From Pestalotiopsis fici W106-1 (lineage: Eukaryota > Ascomycota > Sordariomycetes > Amphisphaeriales > Sporocadaceae), in contig NW_006917095.1 in NCBI RefSeq assembly GCF_000516985.1, positions 869,449-933,448 on the forward strand: a stretch of DNA of 64,000 nt. Reading direction: 5' to 3'. Below the pieces are notes generated by a model. The model made no database searches and was not told the origin of the DNA. It saw only the letters and a program-made list of their open reading frames with translations. The position numbers were made by a program, and so were the translations under genes. This document shows, piece after piece, positions 24,601 to 37,799 of the stretch (position 1 is the stretch's first letter; each line of letters begins with the position of its first letter).

Positions 24601-25803
24601 TTATAGGCACGAGGAATGTGGATGGCAGTAGAAACGTACCTGCTGCGACGGTATCTACTTCAAGCTGAGGCGACTGGATGGTGATTCCAGCAGTGATGGA
24701 CTCGAATGTATGCTCCAAGGTGCCGGCATACCTCGAAACATCTGTCGAAGTTCCACCCATATCGAAACCGATGACTGGTACTTTGCGCTCTGGATCGTAG
24801 CATGTCCGACTCATCCCTACTACACCACCTGCTGGGCCGGATAGAATGGCCTTCAACCCACTAAAGTTCTGCCAGCTCACGAGCCCTCCATCGCTCTGCA
24901 TGAACTCACACCTCGCCCCGGTGTCATCTTCCAGATTTCCAACAAAGCCTTGGCGAAAGCCATCGACGTAAGCCTTTGTCAACGGCGTGAGGTATGCATC
25001 AGCTGTCGCGGAGTAGCCTCTGGAGATGGCCTTGATCATTGGGAAGATTTGCGATGAGAGGGATATCTGGGGGAACCCGATCTCGGCGGCCAGCCGCGCA
25101 ATCTCCAGCTCATGATCAGGGAACGTATAAGAATGCAACAGGGTCACGGCTAGCGACCTGACACCCTTGTCAAAAAGGGATTGGAGGCTTGTCCGAGCAC
25201 CTTCCACGTCTATCTCACGATCAGTATCACAGTTCCATTATTTCATCAGTAACGCTCACCAAGAGGCTCGAGTATCTTGACCGCCTCTCCTCCTATGCCT
25301 GTTTTGAGTTCAATGTCGGCTCTGTGTGGGTCCCGGAGTGTCGAGCTGTCTTCAGTAGAGTCGTGCAGAGTGACCCGCTCATCAATCTCAATGACCTCTT
25401 TGAATAGCGTTTCCGGCCTGCGGATATTGAGATCGAACAATTTTGGTCGCGTTTGATCTCCAATTCTCAACAAGTCTCTGAAACCTTTTGTAACCACGAG
25501 TGCACATGGAGTCGATGCGCGTTCGAGTAGCGCATTGGTGGCTACCGTGGTTCCCATCTTGATGGACTCGATGCCGCTGGTGTCAATCTTTTGGCCCCGC
25601 GGCAGGGAAGCGCCAGTCGCAATCTCCAGGATCCTCCGGATGCCCTCGGTAGGAGCGTCATCGTAGTTTGCAGGGTCGTGACTTAGAAGTTTGATGAGAA
25701 TGTCTGGCCTCCCAGGCACAATACCGAGACAATCTGTGAAGGTGCCGCCACGATCTATGGCGATCTTCAATTTGGGACTAGGTGGGCTCTCGACAAAAGG
25801 CAT
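21628..25803 (-). CDS. 5-oxoprolinase / hydantoinase A+B fusion protein
   Basis: ATP-dependent cytosolic enzyme of the OPLAH family; the type reaction opens 5-oxoproline to glutamate in glutathione turnover, though related proteins act on hydantoins or lactams. Five exons (25260-25803, 24640-25209, 24165-24586, 23228-24114, 21628-23170) join in frame to 1321 residues, the usual size. N-terminal HyuA half: [12 protein letters not shown] nucleotide-binding motif, [36 protein letters not shown]-terminal HyuB half: [37 protein letters not shown]. The start at 25803 lies a few residues before the nucleotide-binding motif. The gene shows no RIP although the Copia element begins about 400 bp upstream of its start codon. 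Confidence 0.93.
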
Positions 25804-26207
25804 GATGGATGGAAAAAGGCGACCGCTTGGTGATGGGCGGTCAGTTCAATCCAAGCTAACCTCTTAGAAACATTGCTACTTATGCTGGGATCAAAATGCA
25901 ACAACCAGAACAGGCTATCAACCGCGACCCCGTGTATGATGATCGGTAAATGGTAGATGTTGGCCGGGCAGTGCTATCGCAGATCCAAGTCCGACGGAAG
26001 ACTACCGTAGATACTAGATTCTGCAGCTAATCCCAGTGCTATAGTAACTAAAGCAAGCGGGGTTCAAGCTCCGGACCACCGCAACCCCCGCCGCTCCACA
26101 GTGGCCGAATACCACACCCCCAGCCAAGTTCCACTGAGTCTCTTTATCAGCGCGTACCCCGTATCTGGGTGGAAATGTGGGGTTCCAGGCAGGTACGTCT
26201 TGATAAG

Positions 26208-26440
26208 TGTTAATCAAGGTGGTGCTTTCCTATTGGAGTTTAAACTAGTCTGATATTGGTGTTAATTATATAATATATTAATTTATATTCTGCGCTTTTT
26301 AGTTTTAATAAGGTATACGCTTATTTAGGTGGCCCCGGCTAATTCCCGGGAGGTCCCGTATATTTATTTAAATACTATAATATTAATCCGTATGCTTAAA
26401 TATACGCTAATATATAAGAATTATAATTTATTATTTAATA
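26208..26440 (-). repeat. LTR of the Copia element (left copy)
   Basis: 233 bp, same length as the right copy. It shares the conserved AGGTGGCCCCGGCTAAT core and differs mainly by transitions, more heavily mutated at its inner end. The preceding five bases ATAAG are one half of the target duplication. Confidence 0.9.
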
Positions 26441-26499
26441 TACCCCTTTAAATTTACGATTTATCGTAAATTTAGTTATATTTAAATTAAAATTGCTAA

Positions 26500-29400
26500 T
26501 TAGTAAAATATAATTTTTTTAGGGTTATTCGTTTTAATTACGATAAATAACTTTAAATTTTATTTATTATAAAAAATTTTACTATTTTCCTATTAGCAAG
26601 CTTTTCGTTAATTTATTTATTATTATTTTATTTAAAAATTTATAAATAATTTTAATTTTTTTTAAGCTTTTTACCGTAGCTAATAATTATAAATATTTAT
26701 ATAACGGAGTTTTATTTTTAATAACGCGATTTCGGCGTTAATTAAATTAATAATTTATTTATTATTATATTTAATAATAATAATATTATTATCTAATTAT
26801 ATCGATAATTCTTTTAATAATCGGTTAACGAATAATATCTTTTTAACAGCTTATGCTAAAGCAAATAATTTAGTTTTTATAATAAAAATAATAATTATAT
26901 TTTATTTATTTAATCGCTAATTAATTAATTTTTTAAATAGCTTTATAGCGAATATTTAAATATTTTTGCGATTAATATTATTATCGGCAAATAATACGTT
27001 ATTAATAATTATTAAATTAAAAAATCTTCCGATTTTAAGCGAAAATTTTTTAATATTAATTAAATAAATTAAAGCTCGATTAATAGCTTTTTAATATATT
27101 TAGCTTAAATTATTAAGGAATTAAGCTAATTTAGCTATTACGAATACGATATTTAGCCTCGTAAATATAACCGCAAATAGCAATAATCCGATTTTTTTTA
27201 ATATTTCTATATTTCGTATAAAAGCGCTATAATTAATTAAAATATAAATTTTTCGTAACCTATTAGCGTCGTATAAATCTTTTATTTATTTATAAATTTA
27301 GCGATTTTTTTAAAATAAGCCTTTTAAAATAGCTAAATTATTTTAAATATACGATTTTTAATTATTTTTATTCCGAAAAATTATTATATTAGCTTATTAT
27401 TATTAATTTTATATTTTTTTATAAAATATTATATTAAATAATTAATAGCCTTTTTATTTTTATTTTTATATACGATAATTATGTTATTAACGTAAAAAAA
27501 AATTAATATTTTTTATTAATAAATGCGTAAAATTTATATAATATTTAAATATAGCCGATTTCGGCTAAAGTTTTTATAAATTTTTTTTATTATAATAANN
27601 NNNNNNNNNNNNNNNNNNNNNNNNNNNNNNNNNNNNNNNNNNNNNNNNNNNNNNNNNNNNNNNNNNNNNNNNNNNNNNNNNNNNNNNNNNNNNNNNNNTT
27701 TATTTAATAATAATATAATATTTTTTTTCGATATTTATCCGGTATTTTTATAAATATATTTTAATTAATAAAAGCGTATATAAACGCGTTTATTACGTTA
27801 TATTATATTAATTTAAAATTAAATTTTGCTATAATCGCAATTAAAATGCGAAATAATTTTTTAGCTAATATAACCGCGTAAATTTTTTAATTTTAGGATT
27901 TCGCTTATTAATTACCGCGAATAACGAATTTTGCCTTATATTTTTAAAATTTCCCGTATTTATCGAATTTATATACGTATATTTATATATAATTAAAGAT
28001 TTATTTACCTTTTATTTGTAAATTTTTTTTATTAATTTCGGTTTAAAATTATATATTTTTATAATTTTATAAATAATTAGCTTTTATTTAAAAAAATAAT
28101 TTATTAAATAAATAATAATATAATTTATAATATTATTTAAAAAAAGCTAGGATTTCCGTTTTATAAATTTTTATTTTTTAATAAAAAAAAGCGTTTTAGC
28201 TTCGCTTTATCGTTTTAATTATTATTTTATTTTATTTTAAAAATAGCTTTATAATTAGTTAAAAAAGCTGCTTATTATAAAATTATTTTAGGTTTTTTTT
28301 TTAATAACGCCGTATTTTTAATCGTAATCGCCTTTATATTATATATTAATAAAGCTAATAAAAATATTTATAATAAAATTTAAAAAATAAATTTCGCGAT
28401 AATAAAAAGGTATTATTTATTTTTTTTATTTAGCGTTATTTTTTTATTTTTTTAGTTATTATTTTTTTTTAATTATTTTAATTATCGTTTAGCAAAATAT
28501 TTTTTATAGCGGTTTTTTATTTTTAATTTTTATAAAATTTCGTTTTTAAATATTACGTAATTAATTACGAAATCGGCGATAAATTAGGTATTAATATTTA
28601 AAAGCTTATTTTTAAATATATTTTATTTTTTATCGTATAATTTTTTTTCGTTTATAATTATATTTTTTATATTAATTAATTTATTTCGATTAAAAATTTA
28701 AATTTTATAAATATTAAATAATTTATATCCGATTAAGTATTTTATTTATATTTTAAATATTAATCGTTATAAACGGCCGAATTTTTATTATATCGTTAGC
28801 GTTATTGCGTACGTTTTATATCCGAATATTTTAAAATAAATTTAATTAGGCTTATAACTCGGATTTAGGATTTTTTTTGCTTTTATAATTATTTTATAAA
28901 ATTTTATATATAATATGCGTTATCGGGAATTATAATTTAGCGTACGATTATATAAATATACCGCGGTTTTACTAATTTTAAGCTAAAATTAATAAAAGAG
29001 TTTTACGCTAATACGCATTATATATTTTTTTTAATTATACCTTTTAAGCGTTTAATAATTTTATTTTAGGCTTATATATATAATGCTAAAAGCTCGAATT
29101 TAATATATTTATTTTTAAAATATTTTCCGATTACCTATTTAATTTTAATAATTTCGTTATTATATTCGATAATTTTAATTTTAATATTATATTAAGTTTT
29201 TATTATATTTAAAAATAATCGGAAAACGTTAATTAATATAATAATAATTTTTTCCGTAAAATAATAATTTTATATATATCCCGTTTACCGATAAATAATT
29301 AATATTTAGGATATATAATTTTCGATTTTTTTAATATAATTATAAAAATTTATAGCTAATTATTCGCTATAATTTTCGTTAATTAGCCGTAGCGTTTGCC

Positions 29401-31280
29401 GTAATTAGCGCGTAATTTTTATAAATACGTAGGTTTTATATTTTATTATAATTAGTTTTTTAATTTTTACTTTTTAAAATAAATAAATAAAATATTCGAA
29501 AACTACCGGGCCTAAATATTTTATTTTATAATATTATTATATAGCTTTTTTAATTAATAATAGCCTTTTTATTTATATTATATATTTTTTCCGGTAAATA
29601 ATAAATAACGCTAAAGATAATTCGTAAAATTTATATTCGAAAACGTATTATTTATATTAATTTTAAAATATATTAATTAAAAATTTATTTTTTTACGTAA
29701 TATTATAAAATCGTTTTTATTATTTTAATAATATTTTTATTTTTGTAATTAACGGAATAATACTAATATAATTAATAATTTAAAATAATAAATTATATTA
29801 TTTAATAATAATATTTTAAATCCGAGCTATATAATTATTATACCGTATCCGTAAATAAATAATTTCCGGTCGCTTAATTAGATAAAATCGTAATTAAAAG
29901 TTTATTTATAATTAATAAGCTTTATTTTTATATTTATAATTAAAATTATTATTGCTAAATTTAAAATAACTAAATAACGTAAAAAATAATTTTTTATAAA
30001 TATTATAAAATTATTTTATACGTTTATTATTAATCGTCCGTTTTATTAATTTATATTAATTAAAAGCGATTTTTTCTTAATTATTCGTAATATATTAATT
30101 TAGCTAATTTTAATCCTTTTTATATTACGAACCTGTTTTTATAAATTAAAGTTTTTTTTAAAAATTTTATTTATTCGTGTTTATATTTTATTTTTAAAAA
30201 TAAAACTTAAATAGGCTTTTTTTAAAAATATATAAAAATATAAATTAAAAATATAAAAAAATAATAAATAAAATATTTAATATTTTTTGCTTTTATTATA
30301 AGTAATTTATTTACCCCTTTTTTACGTAAATTAGCCGCATTTAATCGGGGAAATATTTAATTTTTAATAAAATAAATATCTTTATTTTATCCGTTTTAAA
30401 GCTATTTATTAGCTTTATTAATATAAATTATAAAAGCGCCTTTTTTAATTTTTAGCTTAATCGGCTATTAAATATTTAAATTTTTACGGAAATTATTATT
30501 TATTACCCGATATTTTAAATTTTTATTTAAAATACTTTATTTTTTATAAATTTAATAAAAAGCAATTTATTATAATATAATTAAAATAACGGTATTTAAA
30601 AAGTTATAGCCTAAACCGAATTATTTTATATTTTAATTATTTGCTTTACTTAGGTTTTTGCTATAATTATTTTTTATTTATTAATTTAATTCATAGTTTT
30701 TTTTTAATATTTTCGGAGGCTTAAAAGTTTTAAAATATTTTTTTTTTATTTTTTTTTTATTATTTAAAATTAATTTATTATAATAAGCCTTAAAATTTTT
30801 ATATTATTTATATAAAGGCTCGTTAATTAAATAATACGTAAAAAAAAAATTTAAAAAAATCGTAATAATTATTTATTTTATAATTTTTTTAATCGCCGTA
30901 TATTGCTTAGCGTATATAGCTTTTTTTATTTTATAATAATTATAATCGAAATTAAACGATTTTTAACCTTTTTTAATAAAATCCGTTATTATTTATTTTT
31001 TATTTTTTTTATTTTAAATATTCGGATCGTCGCTTTCGTTTATAGCTTTAAAAATCGCTACCGCAGTTTTTATATATTTAATTTTTTTAATATCCGGTTC
31101 GATTAAGGTTTTAATTAAAATCGTTTTATTTTTAAAATAATTAATTAATTTAGCAATTTATGCTTAAATTTAAAATATATATTCCTAATTATTTTAATTA
31201 AAGGTTATTTTTAATAATACCGTTAGACCGATTCCGGTTTTTTTTATAATTATTATTTTTATAGCTTCGGCAAAGGCATT
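26500..31280 (-). pseudogene. Copia gag-pol remnant
   Basis: Decayed polyprotein. Reverse transcriptase and the following Copia RNase-H-proximal region can be read on the minus strand at about 27000-27500; the gag end must lie near 31 kb. Dozens of stops, mainly from CAG, CAA and CGA codons. The small open frames in this block are chance openings in AT-only DNA, not genes. Confidence 0.75.
27599..27698. other. Assembly gap (100 N) inside the Copia element
   Basis: Exactly 100 N within AT-only sequence; placeholder length. Confidence 0.98.
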
Positions 31281-31292
31281 AAAATTTTTAAT

Positions 31293-31525
31293 TATTAATT
31301 AAAATAATATTTTCCTATTAAAATTTAAACTAATTTAATATTAATATTAATTATATAATATATTAATTTATATTTTGCGCTTTTTAATTTTAATAAAATA
31401 TACGCTTATTTAGGTGGCCCCGGCTAATCCCCGGGAAATCCCGTATATTTATCTAAACACTATAGTATTAATCCGTATGCTTAAGCATACGCTAGTATAT
31501 AGGAACCATAGTCCACCATCTGATA
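31293..31525 (-). repeat. LTR of the Copia element (right copy)
   Basis: 233 bp. The outer half keeps GC-containing sequence (CGCTAGTATATAGGAACCATAGTCCACC) close to the solo LTR at 135-381. Followed by ATAAG, the second half of the target duplication. Confidence 0.9.
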
Positions 31526-31851
31526 ATAAGTTATAGAGTCTGTTGCTGAAGATAACACTATGGGGCTGAAATTAGATTATGCGCAAGGATCCATTTGATA
31601 AGATGGCGTCATTATGGTCTTGCAGATTATGTATGTAGTCTTTTCTCACAGCACACCTCAATTCAGCGCGGGTGGTCATTGTAGAACTCTAGCTGCGAAA
31701 AAGCTGCAGGAAACCAAAATTTGCTATCATATGCATACAGCAACGACTTCTGAATTCGAGGCAAAATAACACTATAAACATAAATGCGGTACAGAAGGAT
31801 CGGACGACCAAAAGTCCAAGACATCTTGCCGGCTGATATCTCCTCCTTTCT

Positions 31852-33440
31852 TCACCATTGATATCGGAAGTGGATATTCTCCTGATCTGTAAAATCCTTG
31901 AAATCCGTATCGAGGTGCACCCGCTCCCCTGCTGCCGCATCTACAGCGTCTCTTCTCCGGTTCTCCCACCAACAATACGAGGCGTAGGCAATAATGGTCA
32001 GCATAGACAAGACATAACTTCCCAAGATGGAGCCCATGCCAAGTGAATAAAGAGGCGCCTGCTCCGTCTTGAAGAACTGCGGAGCAATAATGTTTGAAAC
32101 ACAGTATGCAATAAAAATCAATGCATTCACTGTGACTTTCTTGGTATGCCCGGCAGTATTCGCTGTGATGATACCGAGACTGACAATGTAGGGGCCGAGA
32201 TAGAAGTAAGACATGTAGAGCGCGGCGAGACGTCCGTTATAGTTGTCGAGAGGTAGCGTATAGAGGAACACTGACGAAATCATGCCGACAATGATTCCAA
32301 AGATAATAAAGGCTGAACGGAACTGCTTTGTGGGAAAGTACTTGACGCAGAGAAAGACTCCACCGTTGCAAATATATGAAGACATGGTCTGCATGATTCC
32401 CGTTGGCATGGTGAGAAGGACGGATCGTTGTGAACTGTAGCCCAGCCCCTTGATGATGAGTGGCGCGAAATTGGTGAGACCTCCATTAGGAATATTGATC
32501 CAGATTTGAAAAAGGAACATCAGCCACGTCTTTGGATCCAGAAAAGCCTCAATCATTTGTTGTTTCTTGAAGGTCTTGTTCTCGACACCAGTCTGGTCTT
32601 CGCGGAGTCGGTCAATGACGATGGCCTTTTCTCGCTCGCTCACGAATTTGGCCTTGACCGGGTTATCTGGAAGCAACAATCCAATGACACATGCCCATAC
32701 AATGGTCATTGCTCCGGTGATCCAGAACATGGTCCTCCATTGATGCTCCCCTGAGAGGAAGCCGATGCCCCAGCCAATCGGACCGGTGAAGCAGACGGAA
32801 AGCCCGGTATACATGAGTCCGGTTCGGAGTGGCTGCTCTCGTCTCGTGTACCACATGGTCATGACCAATAGGTTGCCTGGAACAATGGGGGCTTCGAGCA
32901 TACCCAAAATGACACGTAGGGCGATCAGGGTTGCAAAGTTGTTGGCAAACCCAGTACCAATCAGAACCAGTCCCCAGACAATTTGAGCAACAAACATTAA
33001 CTTGGCGATCGGGAACCGTTGGAGAAGACTGCCGGATGGAAAACACCAAAAGAGATATCCAAACTGATCACTCCATTAGCATCGAATTCACTCAACTTGC
33101 CCTGCGAGAAGCTTACATAAAATGCACTTCCAACCCAACTATACCGATCTCCGGTCAGTCCCGTGTCTGTCTTGAAACCATACAGAGCTGCAGTTGCAGT
33201 TGTGACCTTGTCCATGGCACCCAGCGTGACATTAAACCACAGGAGTGGAACGAGCCGGAGGTCAAGCTTCCATCTGAGTCGTGTCCATTCCTTTTTGCTG
33301 TATGCGCCTTCGCCGTTCAACTGGTGTGCATAGGCGGCAGCAACATCGCCATCGCTCGTCGAGGCTACCTTGCCGATACCGATTGAGGATGAGTCCTCCA
33401 TCTCGGCAGGGGTAACATCTGGCTTCTTGATATTTGCCAT
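31852..33440 (-). CDS. MFS permease (Dal5/Tna1-like) in a gene island
   Basis: Plasma-membrane transporter of the fungal anion:cation symporter group, which includes allantoate, nicotinate and vitamin carriers; substrate unknown. Two exons (33117-33440, 31852-33063) join in frame to 511 residues. Motifs: LRLVPLLWFNVTLGAMDKVT (TM1 entry), SAFYFGYLFWCFPSG across the splice, GMLEAPIVPGNLLVMTMWYTRREQP, GWGIGFL, NTAGHTKKVTVNAL, SNIIAPQFFKTEQAPLY. The start at 33440 is the first ATG and gives a normal cytoplasmic N-terminus. No RIP is visible, although the gene is bounded by the Copia element (ends 31530) and the DNA transposon (begins 33983). The 540-bp 5' flank is ordinary sequence. Confidence 0.92.
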
Positions 33441-33990
33441 AATCTCTCGGACAATTTGACGTGTCGAGAAGCGCCGTGGAATAGTAGGTAAAACTGTTAG
33501 ACGGAGTCTTTAAGCCAGGAAAAAGGATCACGGTCTCGGTCGGATGATGTGGATTCACGAACTTGATTTATCATCTTGGCTACTGTCTACATACTATCTC
33601 GATTGCCTGACCCCCGCGCCTGAGCGGTGGAGTCGGTTCTCGTGGTACTGGTAACACACCATGGAATCTCGGACGAGATAAGAATCGTCATGGCTGTTGA
33701 ATGTCTGTGAGAACTAGCAAGAAGATGACATTGATATGGCTCCAGGTCCCAATCACTGATCTTACTAAAGGTGACATGGGCTTGGGCTAATACAGTCTTG
33801 GCCTTGGAAAAGTGGAGAAGAACGGACGTTGATGTGCGACGCGGTCTCTCAAACCCCGAAGGCGGCCAGCTAACCTTGGTATTGAGTTCAAGTACTGCAG
33901 ATTACAAGGGAGGTCAAGTCATGTAGGGTAGTGCAGAGTATGCAGTGGAACATGTCTGGGGATCGGCCAATTGTCTGTCGATACTTTACT

Positions 33991-34888
33991 ACAGAGCTTT
34001 ATAGCGACGCTTGTTGCAAAATGAACTTTGCGCCTTCCTAGGGCTGCGCATACACCGCCTATTTTTATATTTACCCTATACCCTAAAAATTTTAGCTATT
34101 TAAACTATAACTATATTTTCCTAACCTTTATATAATTATATTAACTATATAAAATTAAGCTATATACGTATTTGTCCTATTATACCTTTATTATTCGTTT
34201 TTTGGTATTGCTAAAGCTTTTTGTATTTTTTTTTACGTATTATATCGATATTTTAGATTTTAGGTATATTTTAGCCTATACTTTTTAAATTTAATCGAGC
34301 TAAATTAACTATTAATAACCTTTCGATAATTTGCGTTAAATACCTAAAATTTTATTATTATATATCGGGCAATTATCGCAGTTTTTAGTATTAAAATAAT
34401 TAAATTATATATATAATAATTTATATTAGCTATAGCGCTTTTAAAATTATATAAATTTAACGGCAAAAATTAAAAAAAGTTTTTTATAACCCGTTAAATA
34501 TATAAAAATAACGCTAAAATTACCGTATAATATATAAAATATTTATTAAAATATAATAATAATAATATATTTATTTTTTTAAATAAAATTTAATAAATAT
34601 TTTTTTATTTTATATATTTTTTTTTATTTTCCCGAATTAAATATTTAAAATATATAATATATATCGTTTAATATTTATTATATATATAATAATATTTAGT
34701 TTTTATTTTTTAATATTTTTTAAATATTTTTTTAAATTTTTAAATATTTGCTTTATATTTTTTTATATTTTATATATATAGCTTATATTATACCCGTATA
34801 TTTTATATATATTTTATATATTATTTACTAAATTTTTACGATATTTGCGGAATATTTATTTATATATATTTAGTAAGTGATTTAGTGA
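33991..34888 (+). repeat. Left terminal inverted repeat of the DNA transposon
   Basis: About 898 bp. Outer 60 bp still GC-containing, the rest RIP-degraded. Pairs with the right repeat over its length, for example GCTAAAGCTTTTTGTA (about 34212) with its complement near 47265. Confidence 0.85.
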
Positions 34889-34889
34889 T

Positions 34890-37240
34890 TATAAACGCCG
34901 AAAAAAAAAATTCGATAAAAAGATTAAGAAATTTATTAATATTTATATAAAAATCGATAATAAAACTTAAATAGCAGTATTAATATAATATATTTTTTTG
35001 CCCGATAAGGAATTTATCGTAAATAAAGAGGATAAATACTATAATTTATATTCGAATTTATGCAATTAAGGCTTTATTAAATTTTATATTTCGGGCTAAT
35101 ATTACGTTTATAATAGTGTTTATTTAAATTATATATATATTAATATCGTAAGTAAATATTTTTTTTGTAAAAATATATATTTCGTATATAAATAAATTAA
35201 TTAATATTAATCGATATTTTTAAATATAAAGGAGAAAAAAAAAAAAAAGGCGAAGCATTGCTTTTTTTAAAAAATACGCTTTAAAATAGCTCGAAAATAT
35301 AATTTTAAATACGGTATAAAAATAATTAAAGGTTTTTAAGCTAAAGCTAGGAAATCGCTCAAAAAAAAAAATTACCGCCTAAAAAATAGCGATATATATA
35401 AAATATTAATATTAAATATAATATTACGTAATATATATAAAAAATATATAAGCGTAGCTATAATTTAGGTATTTAAATAATTTTTAAGCCGATAATAATC
35501 GAAATGCCGTAAAAATAAGTTATAAAAATCGAAATTATATATATTATATAGAGTATATCTATAAAACGCGTTTAAATTACGAATATATTTTAAAATTTAT
35601 AAAATTCTAGCTTTAAAAAATTAAAAATATTTTAGCGTTTAGTAAAAGCGAATTTTTTATTATAATAAATTATTAATATAAATATTATAAAATTACGGCT
35701 ATTTAAAAAAATATATTTTTAATTAAGCTCGATTATTTTTAAATTTGCTCGATTAACTAATTTTAAATACCTTTATCCGTTATTTTATTATATTTTTATA
35801 ATTATTTATTTTATTAAAGCAAATAATAAATAGGCGGAACGCTTTTTTAATTAAGCTTTTAAAAAGCGAGCTTATTAATATATATAATAAAAGCGTTAAA
35901 TTTAAAATAATAAAAAATTTTATTAAAAAGCATTTTAGTTTTACCGTTTATTACGTTTTTTTTAGCGTTACTTTAAAATTTAGGGGCTTAATTTGCGGCG
36001 AATTCGAATACGAAAAACCGAAAAGCTGCGATCGGTAATAAGCGATTATTATTTTTATTAAAATTTTCCCGATAAATTAATTTATAAAGCATTATAAAAA
36101 AATAAATTTAATATTATATTATATACCGTTATCCGTTTTCGAAAAAAAGCTTAATTATTTTAACGGATAAGCGAAATAATTATCGAAAAGCGATAAGCGG
36201 AGCTAATAGCTTATTTTTTTAAATAATTTTAATTATAGCTATTATTTTATCGCTTTTTTTAACGCGAATTTATCCGTTATATATATAGCGAAGCTAATAT
36301 TATTATATCGAAACGATATATTATCGAAATATATAATAAATTTTAGGGTAAATATAAAAAAAAGCGTAAAGACCGAATACGGCGATAATATAATAGATAA
36401 ATAGTTTTTAGGCTAAATTTTATTTAGTTAATTAATAGCTATTATAAGCTAGCTTTATTCGGATTCGAAATATATACCGTAATCGATATATATTCGCGGT
36501 TTATTATTTAGTTTTATTATAGGTATTTTATTTTTATATAACGCTTTATAGCTTTTTAATATATATAAGCAATTCGAATATATAATGCTTTATTTATATT
36601 AATTAGGTCGGATTATAAAAATAAAATATTAATAACGGTAAATATATATTATTAGCTTTCGGCGGGTATAATTATAATTCGGCAAAGGCGATTTTACCGG
36701 AATACTAATAGCGATATAATATTTTAGAATTAAAACAAATATTAGGTTTTAATTAATACTAAAATATTCGATTTTAATATAGTTTTTTAGTATTATTATA
36801 AAGGGCTATTATTAATAAAAGACGTTTAAATTTACGGAAAAAATACCTTTAATTAACGGATTAAATTTTGGTAAAATCGTATAAAAAAATCATAATCGTA
36901 TTTTTAAGTTATAAATTTTTTAAGAAAAAAAAGCAAATTTAAATTAATTATTCGTATTTAGGATTATTTTTATAATTTATTAAATTAAGGTTATTAAATA
37001 AAAAAATCGCTTGCCGATCGTATAACGCTATTATATATTTTTATAAATTAAATTCGGTACGATTTTAAAATTTACGTAAAATATTGGAATTTTTATAAAA
37101 TTACTTAATAAAAACGTCGCCGTTATATTATTTTCGGATAGCTAAATACTTTATATTATTAGCCCGATAACGAAATATTTATTTAATATAAGGTTTTATT
37201 TAATAAAAATTATTTAGAAACGTTAAAATAAATTATTAAC
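34890..37240 (+). pseudogene. DDE integrase-core transposase remnant
   Basis: Recognisable from about 36380 to 37190 on the plus strand with many stops. Reading through gives FGFEIYTVIDIYSRFI (36453-36500), the first-Asp block of the fungal integrase-core family (FEIYAVIDAYSR), then LIRSDY (about 36597-36615, second Asp), then YGKNTFNQRIKFW (36838-36875), corresponding to the YG-ST-NQRIE-WW catalytic-Glu block with Glu turned to Lys by G-to-A, and SLADRITLLYIF (about 37005) with the NIHKIR-KR-RH-GQP tail. The order and spacing match that family. The 5' third is not recognised. Not functional in this copy. Confidence 0.75.
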
Positions 37241-37799
37241 ACGGACGGGCTAAATTTAAAAGCATATTTTTTTATTTATATTATAAAAATTTGCGATTTA
37301 TATATAAATATATTTTTATTAAAATAAAAGAAAAAATATTATAAAAAAAGCTATTTTTTAAGGAGTATTTATATTTGCGTAAACGCTTAAAAAAGCATAT
37401 AAATAAATTTAGCGGAAATTTATTATAATTACTAAATAAATTTACCGGTAGATAGGATACGATAAATAAAAATTTACGTATTATTAATATTAATATTAGC
37501 GAAGCCGAAAAGGAATTAAAATTTTTACTTTTTAAAAACGATAAATTAAAATATATAAATAAAGCGACGTAATTTAAATTTAATCGAGCTTATTTAATTT
37601 AAAATAAATTACTTTATATAAAAATATTTATAATAAGATAAAATAAAATATATAAATAAAAAGCGATTTTAGTTAGATTTTTTATAATATAATTTTTAAA
37701 TTAAAATATAAAATATAAATAATACTAAATTATGCTTTATTTAGTAATTTTGCTTATAGCATTATTATTAGCTTTTAATTACGATTTTTTTTAATAGCC

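Larger units (their letters stand above)
26203..31530 (-). mobile_element. RIP-degraded Ty1/Copia retrotransposon with TSD
   Basis: Complete by its ends: 233-bp LTRs at 26208-26440 and 31293-31525, both derivable from TGTTAATC...TGACA, flanked by the perfect 5-bp target duplication ATAAG (26203-26207 and 31526-31530). A polypurine tract AAAGGGG (minus strand, 26441-26450) abuts the left LTR, placing the element on the minus strand. The minus strand reads YVNN-III at 27483-27494, the reverse transcriptase YVDD box with both Asp codons turned to Asn by G-to-A, then a Y-x-K-IG-LLLF-V-TR-IVFV-AKLA-FL block (about 27120-27250) typical of Copia. Almost all C and G are lost outside the LTR core. A 100-N gap lies inside, so true length is unknown. 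Confidence 0.9.

Noticed and set aside
30903..31106. 67-codon hydrophobic ORF in the AT block
   Set aside because: Lies in the gag end of the Copia element; Phe/Ile/Tyr-rich content is what AT-only DNA gives by chance.
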